DNA of 64,000 bases from Cyanobacteria bacterium FACHB-471 (GCA_014695345.1 JACJOC010000111.1:124001-188000), one strand, 5' to 3'. Counted from the stretch's first letter, positions 18,191 through 27,400 are shown. Numbers and translations are program-made. The notes: generated from the sequence alone by a model not told the origin.

Positions 18191-18655
18191 TTAAGCTGCT
18201 GGATCGGGACTGGTTTCGTCAGCCGTAGTGGCTTTAGAAGAGAGAAATTGACTAATCCAGTAAGTGACGATATGAGAGAGCAGACCTAGAGGTCCTGCAA
18301 ACAAGCAAAGAATGAGAGAGTGAACCGTCCAAACGCCTGTCCGCTGACCTTCCCCGTAAATCCAGCGACCTACAAATAGATCCATCACTAGAAAATGAAC
18401 CCAACCTGTTGCAGCAACCTGTTCACTCGAAAATAGGCGAGCAATGTCAGCCAGTTGAGGGTTAGAGAAATCTTGAGCAGTTTCAGGAGTAATGCTGCCT
18501 GCAAACAAGTAAACGTATAAGCTGGCCAGCACCACAAATGGCAGAAAAGACTGCATGACTTTGCGAGTCACGCCCCAGTTGGGCAATAGGATCATCAGCG
18601 CCCAAAAGGGCAGGACAAAAAGGTTGGCAACGTTAAAGAGGAGGTCGAGAGACAT
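18191..18655 (-). CDS. ABA4-like membrane protein (DUF4281)
   Basis: I place the start at the ATG at 18655 (MSLDLLFNVANL), which matches family N-termini, rather than at a start 22 codons upstream. The 154-residue product has four or five membrane helices and the pattern HFLVMDLFVGRWIY, followed by FAGPLGLLSHIVTYWI, which I associate with ABA4-like proteins. Plant ABA4 is needed for neoxanthin synthesis; the bacterial role is unknown. The gene starts about 70 bp after the flavodiiron protein stop on the same strand, so they probably share a transcript. A small membrane protein also sits beside flavodiiron genes in the flv4-sll0218-flv2 operon; whether this is an equivalent I cannot say. Confidence 0.75.
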   Translation of the reverse strand: MSLDLLFNVANLFVLPFWALMILLPNWGVTRKVMQSFLPFVVLASLYVYLFAGSITPETAQDFSNPQLADIARLFSSEQVAATGWVHFLVMDLFVGRWIYGEGQRTGVWTVHSLILCLFAGPLGLLSHIVTYWISQFLSSKATTADETSPDPAA

Positions 18656-18726
18656 AAGGGAGAAATGAGGAATGAATAGTAGGTGGGAAGTAGTAGGGAA
18701 GACCTTACTTTTACCTATCACCTACC

Positions 18727-20445
18727 TTAATAGTGAGTGCCTGTTTTGCGATGATGGATAGCGGTTTTGGCTTCGGGGTCTAGCACTTTACCGCGATCGA
18801 CCGTGGCGTAAACGACCCAGTGGTCACCACATTCCATTCGTCCACTCACGGAGCATTCTAAATAGGCAGAAGCCTGATTGAGAATCGGTGAGCCATTTGG
18901 TGCTGTATCCGTATCTACGTCAACGAAGCGATCTTCTGCTGGGGCAAAGGGTTTGAGGAAATGTTTCATTAAACCCAGGTGTTTCCCTTCTGCCAAGATG
19001 TTGAGAACAAAGGAAGTGCCAGGATACATTAAGGATTCGATCGCCCGCTCTTTTGCAACCGCAATCGTAAGTCCGGGTGGGTTAAACGTAGCTTGAGAAA
19101 CCCAAGAAGCTAGCATGGCGCTGGCGACATCGCCTTGTTTTGTGGTAACGATGCAAAGCGAACCCACGATGCGTCCAACGGCTTGTTCTAAAGTAGTGGC
19201 GGGTTGGCGTGGCTCTCGTACTTTTTTCGCTTTTTTGAGAGCTTGGGCGAAGTCTGTACCAGCTTCTTCGCAGTATTTTAGGGTTACGTCGGTGGGTGTG
19301 AACTTAACACGAATGGGGTCAAAGCCAAACCGAAAACCAGCATCTTTTAGCTTCCCTTCGAGCAAATCGATCGCTTCCCCGCTCCAGCCAAAGGAGCCAA
19401 ATACGCCCGCCAATTTGTCTTGCGGCACGGTGGAGAGAATCATGCCCAGAGCGGTTTGGATTTGGGTTGGAGCATGTCCACCCAAAGTTGGAGAGCCGAT
19501 CGCAAAACCATTGCACTTTTCCAGGGCAGTCTGAATTTCGGTAGGTTCGGCCGCTTCACAGTTGATTGATTCGACGGCAACTCCAGCTTTGGTGATGCCA
19601 CGGGCGATCGCCTGAGCAATCGTTGCGGTGTTGCCATAGGCAGAGGCATACAGCAAGGCAACAGATAGATCTTGAGCCTTTTGCTGCTGGCTCCAGTTTT
19701 GGTAAGCATGCGTCAACTCGGTAAATCCATAACGCACTAGCGGTCCATGACCTGGCGCGTAAAATTTGACCGTGAAGGGGGCAATTTTTTCGAGTGCTGT
19801 GGTGACCTGACGAGCATTGGGAGCCATCAGACAGTCATAGTAATAGCGACGGTCTTCGCTCAATACAGACCAGCCTTCGTCAAACACCTGATCGCCACAG
19901 ACATGCGCTCCAAAGAACTTATCTGTATACAAAATTTGGGTCTTGCTGTCGTAGGTACAAAGGCTGTCGGGATAGCGCGGACTGGGGGTAGGAATGAAGC
20001 TCAACTGGTGTCCTTTGCCCAAATCAAGGACTTCGTCAAGTGTTCCGCGCATGATGCTAATGGTAAGCGGCACGTCTGGCAATGCAGAACGGAGGGCGAT
20101 CGCCCCTGGATTTGAGCAAACAAAAGTAATCTGAGGTGCCAGTTCTAAAAGCACCTTCAGCGTTGCCGCTCGGTTAGGGTTGACGTGCCCCAAAATGACG
20201 TAATTTATCTGCCTGGGGTCAACATGGCGCTGTAGCGCGGTCAAATAGATTTCAGTGAATGATTCACCGGGTGGGTCAACAACCGCAATCTGGTCTGCCG
20301 CAATCAAAAAAGAGTTGGCGGTCGTGCCTCGCTCCAAAGCATACTCAATCTCGAACCGGAGTCGATTCCAACTGCGCGATCGCAAAATCGTCGTATCCAG
20401 AGCGATCGGCAAAACCTGCACATCCCTCGGCTTTGACTCTGACAT
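18727..20445 (-). CDS. Diflavin flavodiiron protein, Flv1/Flv2-type
   Basis: The 572-residue protein has a beta-lactamase-like domain (1-250), a flavodoxin domain (about 265-405, beginning VALLYASAYGNTATIAQAI) and a C-terminal flavin-reductase domain (about 425-572). This is the class C layout restricted to oxygenic phototrophs, where such proteins pass electrons from photosystem I or II to O2. The diiron site is mostly lost: HVNPNR (H87, N89, N91, R92) stands where functional members have HxExDH, and PSPRYPD replaces the next His. That pattern is typical of Flv1/Flv2, which work as heteromers with Flv3/Flv4. No canonical partner lies in this window. I chose the ATG at 20445 (MSESKPRDVQ) over one 37 codons earlier. 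Confidence 0.92.
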   Translation of the reverse strand: MSESKPRDVQVLPIALDTTILRSRSWNRLRFEIEYALERGTTANSFLIAADQIAVVDPPGESFTEIYLTALQRHVDPRQINYVILGHVNPNRAATLKVLLELAPQITFVCSNPGAIALRSALPDVPLTISIMRGTLDEVLDLGKGHQLSFIPTPSPRYPDSLCTYDSKTQILYTDKFFGAHVCGDQVFDEGWSVLSEDRRYYYDCLMAPNARQVTTALEKIAPFTVKFYAPGHGPLVRYGFTELTHAYQNWSQQQKAQDLSVALLYASAYGNTATIAQAIARGITKAGVAVESINCEAAEPTEIQTALEKCNGFAIGSPTLGGHAPTQIQTALGMILSTVPQDKLAGVFGSFGWSGEAIDLLEGKLKDAGFRFGFDPIRVKFTPTDVTLKYCEEAGTDFAQALKKAKKVREPRQPATTLEQAVGRIVGSLCIVTTKQGDVASAMLASWVSQATFNPPGLTIAVAKERAIESLMYPGTSFVLNILAEGKHLGLMKHFLKPFAPAEDRFVDVDTDTAPNGSPILNQASAYLECSVSGRMECGDHWVVYATVDRGKVLDPEAKTAIHHRKTGTHY

Positions 20446-20547
20446 AAACACCTCATCAGCTAAGCAGTTGAAACCACAGCAGCACTGGTGGCAAGATTCA
20501 TTCCTCCTCACTTTATCGTCAAATGGAGATATCAATGGGGGATGGTT

Positions 20548-20586
20548 GATTTGCAATACTTTCAGCTCTCAGAAGCATTGCAAATC
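20548..20586. repeat. Perfect 10-bp inverted repeat upstream of the flavodiiron gene
   Basis: GATTTGCAAT at 20548-20557 and ATTGCAAATC at 20577-20586 are exact reverse complements with a 19-nt spacer, about 100 bp upstream of the flavodiiron start. It could be a regulator site or the terminator of the AI-2E-type gene upstream. No T-run follows on the minus strand, which favours the former slightly. Confidence 0.5.
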
Positions 20587-20726
20587 AAAAGCGAATGTTT
20601 CCTCTCAAGGCGTAGCATTCGGTAGGTCAACCCCGGAACAGACCAAAAATTTCTGCCCGAATGTCACGCTTCGACAAAGCCCTGGGTTACACCAGACTCC
20701 TCAAACATGCTCTAAAACTAAGCTTT

Positions 20727-21953
20727 TCAGCCAGAAATTTCTGACTCTTGCTGGCTAACTTCTGGGATTTGAAGTTGCCTTGTATCTCCGTTTGTCTCTT
20801 CTCTAGAAGGGTCAATTTCAGGTAAAGGATGTTCTGCTACCGGATGGGTATGATCGTCTCGATGAGTCACAGTGCGAACTGCAATCAGGAATTCTTTGAG
20901 CAACACTGCAATAGGAACGGCGACGACAACGCCTAGTAATCCTCCAATCCTGGCTCCAGCAAGAATGGCAATGAAGACCCAGAACGGATTTAAGCCTGTA
21001 ACAGTGCCTAATACTCTAGGGGCAATAAAGTTCTCAACAATTTGCTGCACAATCAGCGCAGCTGCCAAAAGTTGAAATGCCAGTCCAATATTTTGCAACG
21101 CGACGAGTAGTGTTACTAGCACAATTCCAACGGTGCCGCCGAATGGCACCAGTGCCATCAGCCCAATCGTCAAGCCAAACAGCAACCCAAAAGGAACCTT
21201 GAGCAGCAAAAATGCTGAGGTGAGTCCCAACCCCATGCAGGTAGCTGAGATGATTTGCCCAAAGAAATAGTTTTGAAAGCTGAGCCTTAACGTTCGAGAA
21301 AAGGGTTGCTGAAGGCGGGCGGGTAACCAGCCAATTAAACTGCTCCAGATGGCATGGCTGTTTTGCAGCAGGTAAAATGTCAAAACTACTGTCAGTAGAA
21401 TGTCTAGCAGCCTGACTACGGTAAACACAGTCAGGTTTAGCGCCAGGTTCAGCGTTTGTCCGGCAACACCCTGCAATTCCCCTGTGAGTCGAGCATTAAG
21501 CTGAGCCGCCAACCCATCCAGGCTGATCGGTAAGCCTAATACGCTGATACGCTCGTCTAGCATGACGAGTTGCCGTCGCCCAGAGTCAATCCATTCGGGT
21601 AATCGTGCGACTAGCTGTTGAGCTTGCGTAAAGGCAAGCGGCACCAATGTCACGCCTAGTGCCAGCACAATTAGAATCGCCACTAAAAAAACCAGAATCG
21701 CTGCCTGTCCTCGCTTGATTCTGCCCTTTTCTAACCAGCGAACTGGGTAGTTCAGCAAAAAGGCAGACAGAGCCGCTGTCAGCAAGACGATGAACAGAGA
21801 GCGAAAATAGCCAAAAATTTCAGAAAATGCCCAGGCATTCAGCACAGTCAAAGGTGCGGCTAAGGCGATCGCCAATAGCCGTGAGAGTGGGGTTAGTGCT
21901 TCCCACCACCTGACCAATCTGCTTTTGGGTGTGGATGATCTAGAACCAACCAT
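20727..21953 (-). CDS. AI-2E family transporter (PerM-like permease), paralogue 1
   Basis: The protein has about eight membrane helices with a large extracytoplasmic segment after the third, the TqsA/PerM topology. The family signature is seen in FGLTIGLMALVPFGGTVGIV and in the C-terminal IAILAGARIGGLLGVVVAVPIAV. A charged cytoplasmic tail of about 50 residues follows (HPLPEIDPSREETN). Family members export varied small molecules or act as Na+/H+ antiporters; the AI-2 name is historical and no substrate can be assigned. Two other members sit at 29249 and 43000 in this window. Confidence 0.88.
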   Translation of the reverse strand: MVGSRSSTPKSRLVRWWEALTPLSRLLAIALAAPLTVLNAWAFSEIFGYFRSLFIVLLTAALSAFLLNYPVRWLEKGRIKRGQAAILVFLVAILIVLALGVTLVPLAFTQAQQLVARLPEWIDSGRRQLVMLDERISVLGLPISLDGLAAQLNARLTGELQGVAGQTLNLALNLTVFTVVRLLDILLTVVLTFYLLQNSHAIWSSLIGWLPARLQQPFSRTLRLSFQNYFFGQIISATCMGLGLTSAFLLLKVPFGLLFGLTIGLMALVPFGGTVGIVLVTLLVALQNIGLAFQLLAAALIVQQIVENFIAPRVLGTVTGLNPFWVFIAILAGARIGGLLGVVVAVPIAVLLKEFLIAVRTVTHRDDHTHPVAEHPLPEIDPSREETNGDTRQLQIPEVSQQESEISG

Positions 21954-22171
21954 GAAATCTGATCTTGGAGTGTCCTATTGGTTATTATGCGGGACTCCAG
22001 TACCAGATGCGTGTGTCTGAAGAGGAATACCAATTTTCAACTGCCTCCAAACTGCAAACTCAGTCTGAAGAAGCTAGCGTCCTCAAGGTTCCCTCTCCCC
22101 TGAACTTCAGGTTGGAGAGCTTGACCTCAGCAAGAACCGCTAGAAATAGCCAGGAAAATGGGTTTAAAGGA

Positions 22172-22243
22172 AGCGGGTGATGGGACTCGAACCCACGACA
22201 TTTAGCTTGGGAAGCTAACGTTCTACCACTGAACTACACCCGC
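22172..22243 (-). tRNA. tRNA-Gly (anticodon CCC)
   Basis: On the minus strand the 72-nt gene folds into a full cloverleaf. The acceptor stem is GCGGGTG paired with CACCCGC. The D-arm contains TTCAGTGGTAGAA. The anticodon stem is TTAGC/GCTAA with loop TTCCCAA, giving CCC (reads GGG). The T-arm is GTGGGTTCGAGTCCCAT, and the discriminator is T. CCA is not encoded. There is no intron. Confidence 0.96.
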
Positions 22244-22460
22244 GATTTAAAGCACTTTCAACGAGAATTTGTGCTTATCAAGAATAGCATCTGTGTGATG
22301 CTATTCAATTACTAAACGGCTGTCTGTAAATAGCTGTCTGAATGCCGTAAACAACTGTAACAAGACTACCCGGTGAGGTTAGCCAGAGGGGTGAAGTAGA
22401 AGGGGGAGCGATCGCCATAAAGTAGAGGAAAGATCACCCCTTATACACAGGTGTATTGAT

Positions 22461-23084
22461 ATGGCATTCGGCATTGGCATTGACGACGTTTTTGGTGGCG
22501 TTGGCGATTTGATCGATTTAGTTGATCTCGACGACCTGATCGATAACATCAACGACATTGATCTGGATGACTTAGGCAATCTGTTTGATGACTTGAGCGG
22601 CGACATTGGTGACGTATTTGACGACCTGATTGACGACATTGACAATGCCGTCAACGGCAATAACGGCAACAATCGCATTCGAGGCAACCGTCGAGACAAC
22701 CTCCTGGCTGGGCTCAACGGCAACGACACCTTGCTCGGTCTGGGTGGCGATGATTTGCTTTTGGGTGGTGCGGGCAACGATCGCCTGGAAGGTGGTACAG
22801 GGGATGATGTTTTGCTGGGTAGCAGCGGCAGTGACACCTACGTGGGCGGCAGAGGCAGCGAAGTTTTTGTCTTAGAAATTGGCAGAGGGCGAGATTTGAT
22901 CACAGATTACAAAGACGGAACAGACAAAATTGCTCTGCTCAGTGATTTAGAATTTAGCGACCTCAAGATTAGCCAAAGAGGAAGCAATACCTTAATCAAT
23001 AAAGGCAGTGATCTGCTTGCAGTTATTCAAGGAGTAAGAGCCAGTACCATTACTGCAAACGATTTCACAAACTTCACCGTATAG
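22461..23084 (+). CDS. RTX-like calcium-binding repeat protein
   Basis: The first about 70 residues are unusually rich in Asp and Ile/Leu in a pseudo-repeat (DLID, DLDDL, DIDLDDLG), suggesting an acidic amphipathic segment. Residues about 75-130 hold hemolysin-type nonapeptides (GLNGNDTLLG, GLGGDDLLLG, GAGNDRLEG, GTGDDVLLG), which fold as a Ca2+-bound parallel beta roll. The C-terminal part (FVLEIGRGRDLITDYKDGTDKI and beyond) is the usual cap after RTX repeats. Such proteins are usually secreted by type I systems through an uncleaved C-terminal signal; no transporter is nearby. Function could be surface adhesion or S-layer. The start ATG at 22461 is clear. Confidence 0.85.
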   Translation: MAFGIGIDDVFGGVGDLIDLVDLDDLIDNINDIDLDDLGNLFDDLSGDIGDVFDDLIDDIDNAVNGNNGNNRIRGNRRDNLLAGLNGNDTLLGLGGDDLLLGGAGNDRLEGGTGDDVLLGSSGSDTYVGGRGSEVFVLEIGRGRDLITDYKDGTDKIALLSDLEFSDLKISQRGSNTLINKGSDLLAVIQGVRASTITANDFTNFTV

Positions 23085-23285
23085 CAGAATGTGTAGCAGC
23101 TTTTGGAGCAATATAAAGCAAAGCGTGGGATTGAGGCTGTTTCCTGGAATGCATGCTGAGTCAGGTTTTTGGCGATCGCTCCGCCTATCTAATTCCACTT
23201 GTCTATGCCATTCAGCCTACTACAATCCCTCATTTGGTTGATGCCTCTCTTGGAGTAGTTTGGTGAGCTAGTAAATGGAGTCGAT

Positions 23286-23837
23286 TTGAAAATACCTAAA
23301 GCAATGCGTAAGTTAAACATAGGTCTCACTGACGAACAGCGCCAGGGCGTAATTACCCTGCTCAACCGGGATTTGGCAGATGCTTACCTGCTGCTAATCA
23401 AAACAAAGAAATATCATTGGGATGTTGTTGGTCCTCAGTTTCGCTCTCTGCATCAGTTGTTAGAAGAGCACTATGAAACATTGACTGAGACCATTGATGC
23501 GGTCGCCGAACGTGCCCGCGCTTTGGGTGGCTACCCCATCGGTACGGCAAGAGAATTCTTGGAATACACTTCGATTAATGAGCATGTAGGTGACCTGCCT
23601 ACAGCTACGGAAATGGTAGCTCGCCTGATGGAAAACCACGAGCAAATCATTCGCAACCTGCGTGGACACATCGATCAGTGTTCTGAAGAGTTCCATGATG
23701 AAGGAACCGCTGACTTCCTCACCGGATTGATGGAAGGACATGAGCAAATGGCTTGGATGCTGCGTTCCTTTATTGAAGGCGAATCAATTCAGCCTTCTGG
23801 CGATCGCGTTGGTACAGAAACCGTCGGCATGAAGTAA
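23286..23837 (+). CDS. Dps family ferritin-like DNA-protection protein
   Basis: This four-helix ferritin-like protein forms 12-mers that oxidise Fe2+ with H2O2 and store iron, protecting DNA under starvation and oxidative stress. The inter-subunit ferroxidase signature is present in KKYHWDVVGPQFRSLHQLLE and EHYETLTETID. Length is about 180, normal for the family. A TTG at 23286 has GGAG 5 nt upstream, while the ATG at 23304 lacks a nearby ribosome site; either is possible. It is followed by a strong terminator, so it is monocistronic. The preceding 200 bp hold its promoter, but I cannot point to a Fur or PerR box. Confidence 0.93.
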   Translation: MKIPKAMRKLNIGLTDEQRQGVITLLNRDLADAYLLLIKTKKYHWDVVGPQFRSLHQLLEEHYETLTETIDAVAERARALGGYPIGTAREFLEYTSINEHVGDLPTATEMVARLMENHEQIIRNLRGHIDQCSEEFHDEGTADFLTGLMEGHEQMAWMLRSFIEGESIQPSGDRVGTETVGMK

Positions 23838-23894
23838 GGCAGTCTCTTAGCGTAACTACCTCCTCCTAATTCAATCTTCTTAACACAGTAGCTT

Positions 23895-23921
23895 AGCAGC
23901 CCTTGACTGGGCTGCTTTTTT
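23895..23921 (+). terminator. Rho-independent terminator of dps
   Basis: AGCAGCCC, a 6-nt loop and GGGCTGCT form a perfect 8-bp stem followed by a T-run. It lies about 60 bp after the dps stop. Confidence 0.9.
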
Positions 23922-23961
23922 GATCCGGTTAATTGTAGACTGCGGAAGGATACAAGGGTTG

Positions 23962-24819
23962 ATGCGATCAATGAAAAAATATTGGCTGCCCTTAGGTTGG
24001 CTGCCCTTAGGTTTGCTGCTAGCACTAAGCTTCCCTGATGCAGCAAGACAGGTAGACGCCCAGTCTCTCCAGGTTCGGGTAGATCGCTGGCTAGAGGTGC
24101 GCGAAGCGACAGGGACAGTCACTTATCAACAGGGGCAAAATTCCCGCAACGCCAGGGTGGGCACGAGGTTACAAGCCGTAGGTGAAACAATCCGCACGGG
24201 ACAGGGAGCAAATGCCGTATTAGCGGTAGATACAGGGATTGGGTTCGTCAACGTTTCGGAAAACACGACCTTGCGGGTGCAAAGCCTGGAAGCGACAAAC
24301 AGCGGCGGTCGAATTACGCAACTTCAGGTTTTAGGTGGGCAAGCCCGTTTACAAGTGCGGCGATTGACTAATCCTGACTCCAGGTTAGAAATTCAAACAC
24401 CTGCAGGCGTGAGCGGCGTTCGGGGAACTGATTTTGGCGTGAGTGTTCAGCCCGACGGTAAAACAGGGGTAGTGACCTTAGAGGGAGGGGTCGTTGCTTC
24501 TGCTCAAGGACAGTCGGTTGCTGTGAATGCAGGATTTCAAAGTCTGGTCATTCCAGGTGAACCGCCTTCGCCTCCGGTGCCCTTGAGAGATGATCCAGGT
24601 TTAGATTTGCGCCAGCTTACCGCAGAACCAAACCGAACTGCCCGCATTGCTGGTCAGGTTGACCCGGTAAATTTAGTGCAAATTGAGAATGAACCGTTGG
24701 TGCTCGATCGCCAGGGCAATTTTGATGTAACCGTTCCTCTACCTGCCAACAGAAGCATCGAGGCTGTCGTCACAACTCCGCTGGGCAAACAGCAAGTTTA
24801 TCAATTGTTGATTCCCTAA
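23962..24819 (+). CDS. FecR-domain secreted/periplasmic protein
   Basis: A Lys-led hydrophobic N-terminus (MKKYWLPLGW and onward, ending near ARQVDA) looks like a signal peptide. It contains an exact tandem repeat of 15 nt (encoding WLPLG twice). The mature part carries a FecR-like domain of about 120 residues: RVGTRLQAVGETIRTGQGANAV, then GGQARLQVRRL and GVSGVRGTDFGVSVQPDG, a sequence typical of cyanobacterial FecR/LysM-type surface proteins. The last about 60 residues resemble an Ig-like domain. There is no sigma/anti-sigma partner nearby, so a FecI-type signalling role is not supported. The start could be 23962 or the ATG at 23971. Confidence 0.8.
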   Translation: MRSMKKYWLPLGWLPLGLLLALSFPDAARQVDAQSLQVRVDRWLEVREATGTVTYQQGQNSRNARVGTRLQAVGETIRTGQGANAVLAVDTGIGFVNVSENTTLRVQSLEATNSGGRITQLQVLGGQARLQVRRLTNPDSRLEIQTPAGVSGVRGTDFGVSVQPDGKTGVVTLEGGVVASAQGQSVAVNAGFQSLVIPGEPPSPPVPLRDDPGLDLRQLTAEPNRTARIAGQVDPVNLVQIENEPLVLDRQGNFDVTVPLPANRSIEAVVTTPLGKQQVYQLLIP

Positions 24820-24867
24820 CACAGAGCATTTCAATCGCAGATCATGAATGTGTAGACCCTGCCTAGA

Positions 24868-25239
24868 TCAAAAGTAAGCGACTCGTGCGTCCAGTCCTCG
24901 CGATCGCAGTACTCGCGATAGGTTCTCTGCACTAGAACGATTGGGAAATGCCCCCGCCTGCACATAGTCCCCTAATCGTGAATCTGCTAGAAATGCATCA
25001 GGTACACACTGCCGCACCACATTCAGGGTATTATCTCGGCGTGCAGGCACAACCACTACATACCGAGAGGTAGGCGATCGCCCCAACACAATCACATTTC
25101 CCTGCTGTGTCGTGTTAAAGCTACTGCTTGTTGCACAGACCGACTCAGCAGTTTGAGCCTGCACGGTCGCTGTAAATAGCCCAGACAAACAACTGAATGC
25201 AGCGATCGCAAGCAATCCATGCAAAGTTTTGTGGATCAT
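24868..25239 (-). CDS. Secreted SPOR-like domain protein
   Basis: A signal peptide (ending about VQAQTA) is followed by a short mature protein of about 95 residues. Its last third has the SPOR-like pattern YVQAGAFPNRSSAENLSRVL with LRSRGLDARVAYF, which in other proteins binds denuded peptidoglycan glycans at division sites. The preceding segment (YVVVVPARRDNTLNVVRQCVPDAF) resembles the first half of a SPOR-type tandem. Three Cys are present, of which two may pair. It probably lies in the periplasm. It is separated from the MBL gene upstream by a palindrome and is likely transcribed alone. Confidence 0.75.
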   Translation of the reverse strand: MIHKTLHGLLAIAAFSCLSGLFTATVQAQTAESVCATSSSFNTTQQGNVIVLGRSPTSRYVVVVPARRDNTLNVVRQCVPDAFLADSRLGDYVQAGAFPNRSSAENLSRVLRSRGLDARVAYF

Positions 25240-25296
25240 AGACCAGAGGCAGAGTAAGTGCGTTCTACCTTTATACCAATTCCAAAAATTAGGGCT

Positions 25297-25341
25297 ACAG
25301 ATGGAAGGGCACCCCGCGGAGCGGGGTGCCCTTCCATCTGT
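25297..25341. repeat. Long perfect palindrome, copy B
   Basis: Two exact 21-nt arms (left starts ACAGATGGAAGGGC and ends ACCCCGC) flank a 3-nt loop GGA. The right arm lies 15 bp from the stop of the minus-strand MBL gene, so it may act as its terminator, but there is no T-run. The arm shares its core with the palindrome at 1480-1528. Confidence 0.8.
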
Positions 25342-25355
25342 TCAAAGAAACGCCC

Positions 25356-26123
25356 TTATAAACGCTGCTCTGCAGGACAGCCAGGTTTACGTTTAGCCTC
25401 TAGATACTCCGCCATGATTTGCTGATAGCGCGATCGCCCAAAAATGCTGTAGTGACCTGGATAAACAGTGTCAACCGGAAGTTTTTGCAGTCGCTCATAG
25501 GTCTGAATGTAAGTCGGAATGTCGCTGCAGTGGAGTTGGTCTAACAATTCGCCGTCATAAACCACATCACCTGAAAACAGATCTTGAGACTTAGCGTCGT
25601 ACAATCCAATGCAACCCGGTGAATGTCCTGGTAGGTGCAGTACCTCAAAGGCGCGATCGCCCAGATCCAGCACATCCCCCTCTTTCAAAACCTGAGTTGG
25701 CTCAGCCGCATGAAGCGTATATTGAGTCACGGTGAAATCAGCATGGGGCAGTTGCTCGAAGTGTTCTTCTAACACCCAGCCTTGCTCAGCAGTACAAAGC
25801 GCTTCGTGGTCATCTCCCGTTTCCAGAGCTTTTGCCTCTGCTGCATGAATGGCCCGGTGGTCAAACTCATGCATTCCACCTGCGTGATCAAAGTGAATGT
25901 GAGAGGCGATCGCCAACAACGGCTTGTCGATCAGCGAAGTAATGTGCTGACGCAAGCTAGAAACGCCAAGCCCCGTATCAATTAGCAGGTCCTGCTTCTG
26001 ACCTTTAATCAGCCACAAATTTGCCCGATTCCACCAGTAATAGTGAGGCTCGCTGAGCAGATAGAGCCAGTCATTGATCTTTTCGGTAACAAACCAGTTT
26101 TCACAAATAGGTTTAGTTGACAC
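25356..26123 (-). CDS. MBL-fold metallo-hydrolase
   Basis: The metallo-beta-lactamase fold is clear: SHIHFDHAGGMHEFD supplies the HxHxDH motif for two metal ions, HLPGHSPGCIGLYD supplies a later His, FSGDVVYDGELL the bridging Asp, and YPGHYSIFG the last His. It lacks a rhodanese domain or flavin motifs, so it is a general hydrolase, perhaps of thioesters, lactones or glutathione adducts. It begins 6 bp after the stop of the NMT1-type binding protein on the same strand, indicating an operon. The start is a GTG at 26123. Confidence 0.85.
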   Translation of the reverse strand: MSTKPICENWFVTEKINDWLYLLSEPHYYWWNRANLWLIKGQKQDLLIDTGLGVSSLRQHITSLIDKPLLAIASHIHFDHAGGMHEFDHRAIHAAEAKALETGDDHEALCTAEQGWVLEEHFEQLPHADFTVTQYTLHAAEPTQVLKEGDVLDLGDRAFEVLHLPGHSPGCIGLYDAKSQDLFSGDVVYDGELLDQLHCSDIPTYIQTYERLQKLPVDTVYPGHYSIFGRSRYQQIMAEYLEAKRKPGCPAEQRL

Positions 26124-26128
26124 GATAG

Positions 26129-27214
26129 TTACGCACTTGCCTGAAGTGCTTGTACATATTTTGGCTCAAGCCGCGCCTCCAGATCCGCAGGAGCCTCCGG
26201 AATTTGTTCTTGTGTGACCAAAAACTCACCTAAAGACTGTAAGTGTTTTGCTAAGTAGATGTCGCTATCAGGGTTGCTCAGCATTTCAATATTCTTTTCT
26301 AAACTGGTCAGGTCAACCCCTTTTAGCTCAGTTCCAACGTCTTCTGGCGCTAGCTCTAGGCGTTCACCCACAATCGCATACGCTTCGTCAGAATTGGTTT
26401 TCAAAAACTCGATGCCTTTGAAAATCCCGCTTACAAAAGCCTCGCCCGCAGTCGGATTTTCCTCCAAGAATTGAGGACTAAAGATGTACACATCCAAAAT
26501 AGCGGCTGGCATCTTGGAGGTGTCATAGATAATTCGTCCATCCGACTGAGCATCATTGGCTTGCTTTAAGAAGGGAGAATAGGTCACGGCAATATCAATT
26601 TGACCTGCCTGATAAGCCGCCGCTGCTGCATCGGGCGTGACATTCAAAATCGTCACATCATCAGCGGTCAAACCCGCTTCTTCTAACACTTGAAGCAAGA
26701 AAAAGTGACTGACCGCACCTATTTCAACTGCAATTTCTTTCCCCTTAAACGCAGCAATATCGGCAATGCTATTGCGGGCTAGAATTCCATCTCCCCCTAA
26801 TGAAGAGTCTGCAACTTGGATAATGCGATAATCCTGTCCTTTTGCCGCTAATGCTACTGCTTCGGAGGTGACGTTGTTTTGCCCCTGAATTTGGTTTGAG
26901 GCAAACGCCGCATCTGCTTCTGCGCTGGCACTAAACACGTTGTAGGTAAGATCTAAGCCACCTTCTTCAAAAAAGCCTTTTTCCAAGGCTACATACAGGG
27001 GCGAGTAGCCAATCCAGAGCGTGCTGCCTGTAGAAGCCGCAACGGGTTCTGCTGGTGCGCTGGCAGTGTCTGTTGCTTCAGAAGACGCTTCTGAGGTCGT
27101 TGGTGTAGACTGAGCGCAAGCATGAAGGGTCATCCCTCCGGCAAAGCCACCCATCAGATACATCGCTTGACGACGACTAAGACGACGAGTAAAAATCTGT
27201 GGCTTTTGTCCCAT
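26129..27214 (-). CDS. ABC substrate-binding protein, NMT1/SsuA/TauA type
   Basis: This periplasmic binding protein belongs to the nitrate/sulfonate/taurine or thiamine-precursor family. The N-terminus has both a twin-arginine-like motif (LSRRQAMYLMGG) and a lipobox (LHAC), suggesting a Tat- or Sec-exported lipoprotein. A Ser/Thr/Ala-rich linker is followed by two alpha/beta lobes: WIGYSPLYVALEKGFFEEGGL, the usual family start, and TADDVTILNVTPDAAAAAYQ. The ligand cannot be told from sequence. No permease or ATPase is adjacent, which is odd for this family, but the MBL hydrolase follows in the same operon. Confidence 0.85.
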   Translation of the reverse strand: MGQKPQIFTRRLSRRQAMYLMGGFAGGMTLHACAQSTPTTSEASSEATDTASAPAEPVAASTGSTLWIGYSPLYVALEKGFFEEGGLDLTYNVFSASAEADAAFASNQIQGQNNVTSEAVALAAKGQDYRIIQVADSSLGGDGILARNSIADIAAFKGKEIAVEIGAVSHFFLLQVLEEAGLTADDVTILNVTPDAAAAAYQAGQIDIAVTYSPFLKQANDAQSDGRIIYDTSKMPAAILDVYIFSPQFLEENPTAGEAFVSGIFKGIEFLKTNSDEAYAIVGERLELAPEDVGTELKGVDLTSLEKNIEMLSNPDSDIYLAKHLQSLGEFLVTQEQIPEAPADLEARLEPKYVQALQASA

Positions 27215-27400
27215 TCTTGCTACGCTCCTCTCTTGAGTGCCTGAATCACACCTGGGATGTGTCCGAAGCAGTGATAGGGACTAATTAAGCTGATTCTGTC
27301 GAGAGAAAATGTTAGGGAAACTACAGTTTGCCGTTTGAATATTACGGTTGTCATAGAATCAGGTTTGATAGCATGAGCATAATTCTGTATTCATGCTCCA

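Noticed and set aside
23789-24122. Minus-strand frames across dps end and the FecR gene
   Set aside because: They are shadows of two well-supported plus-strand genes and their terminator.
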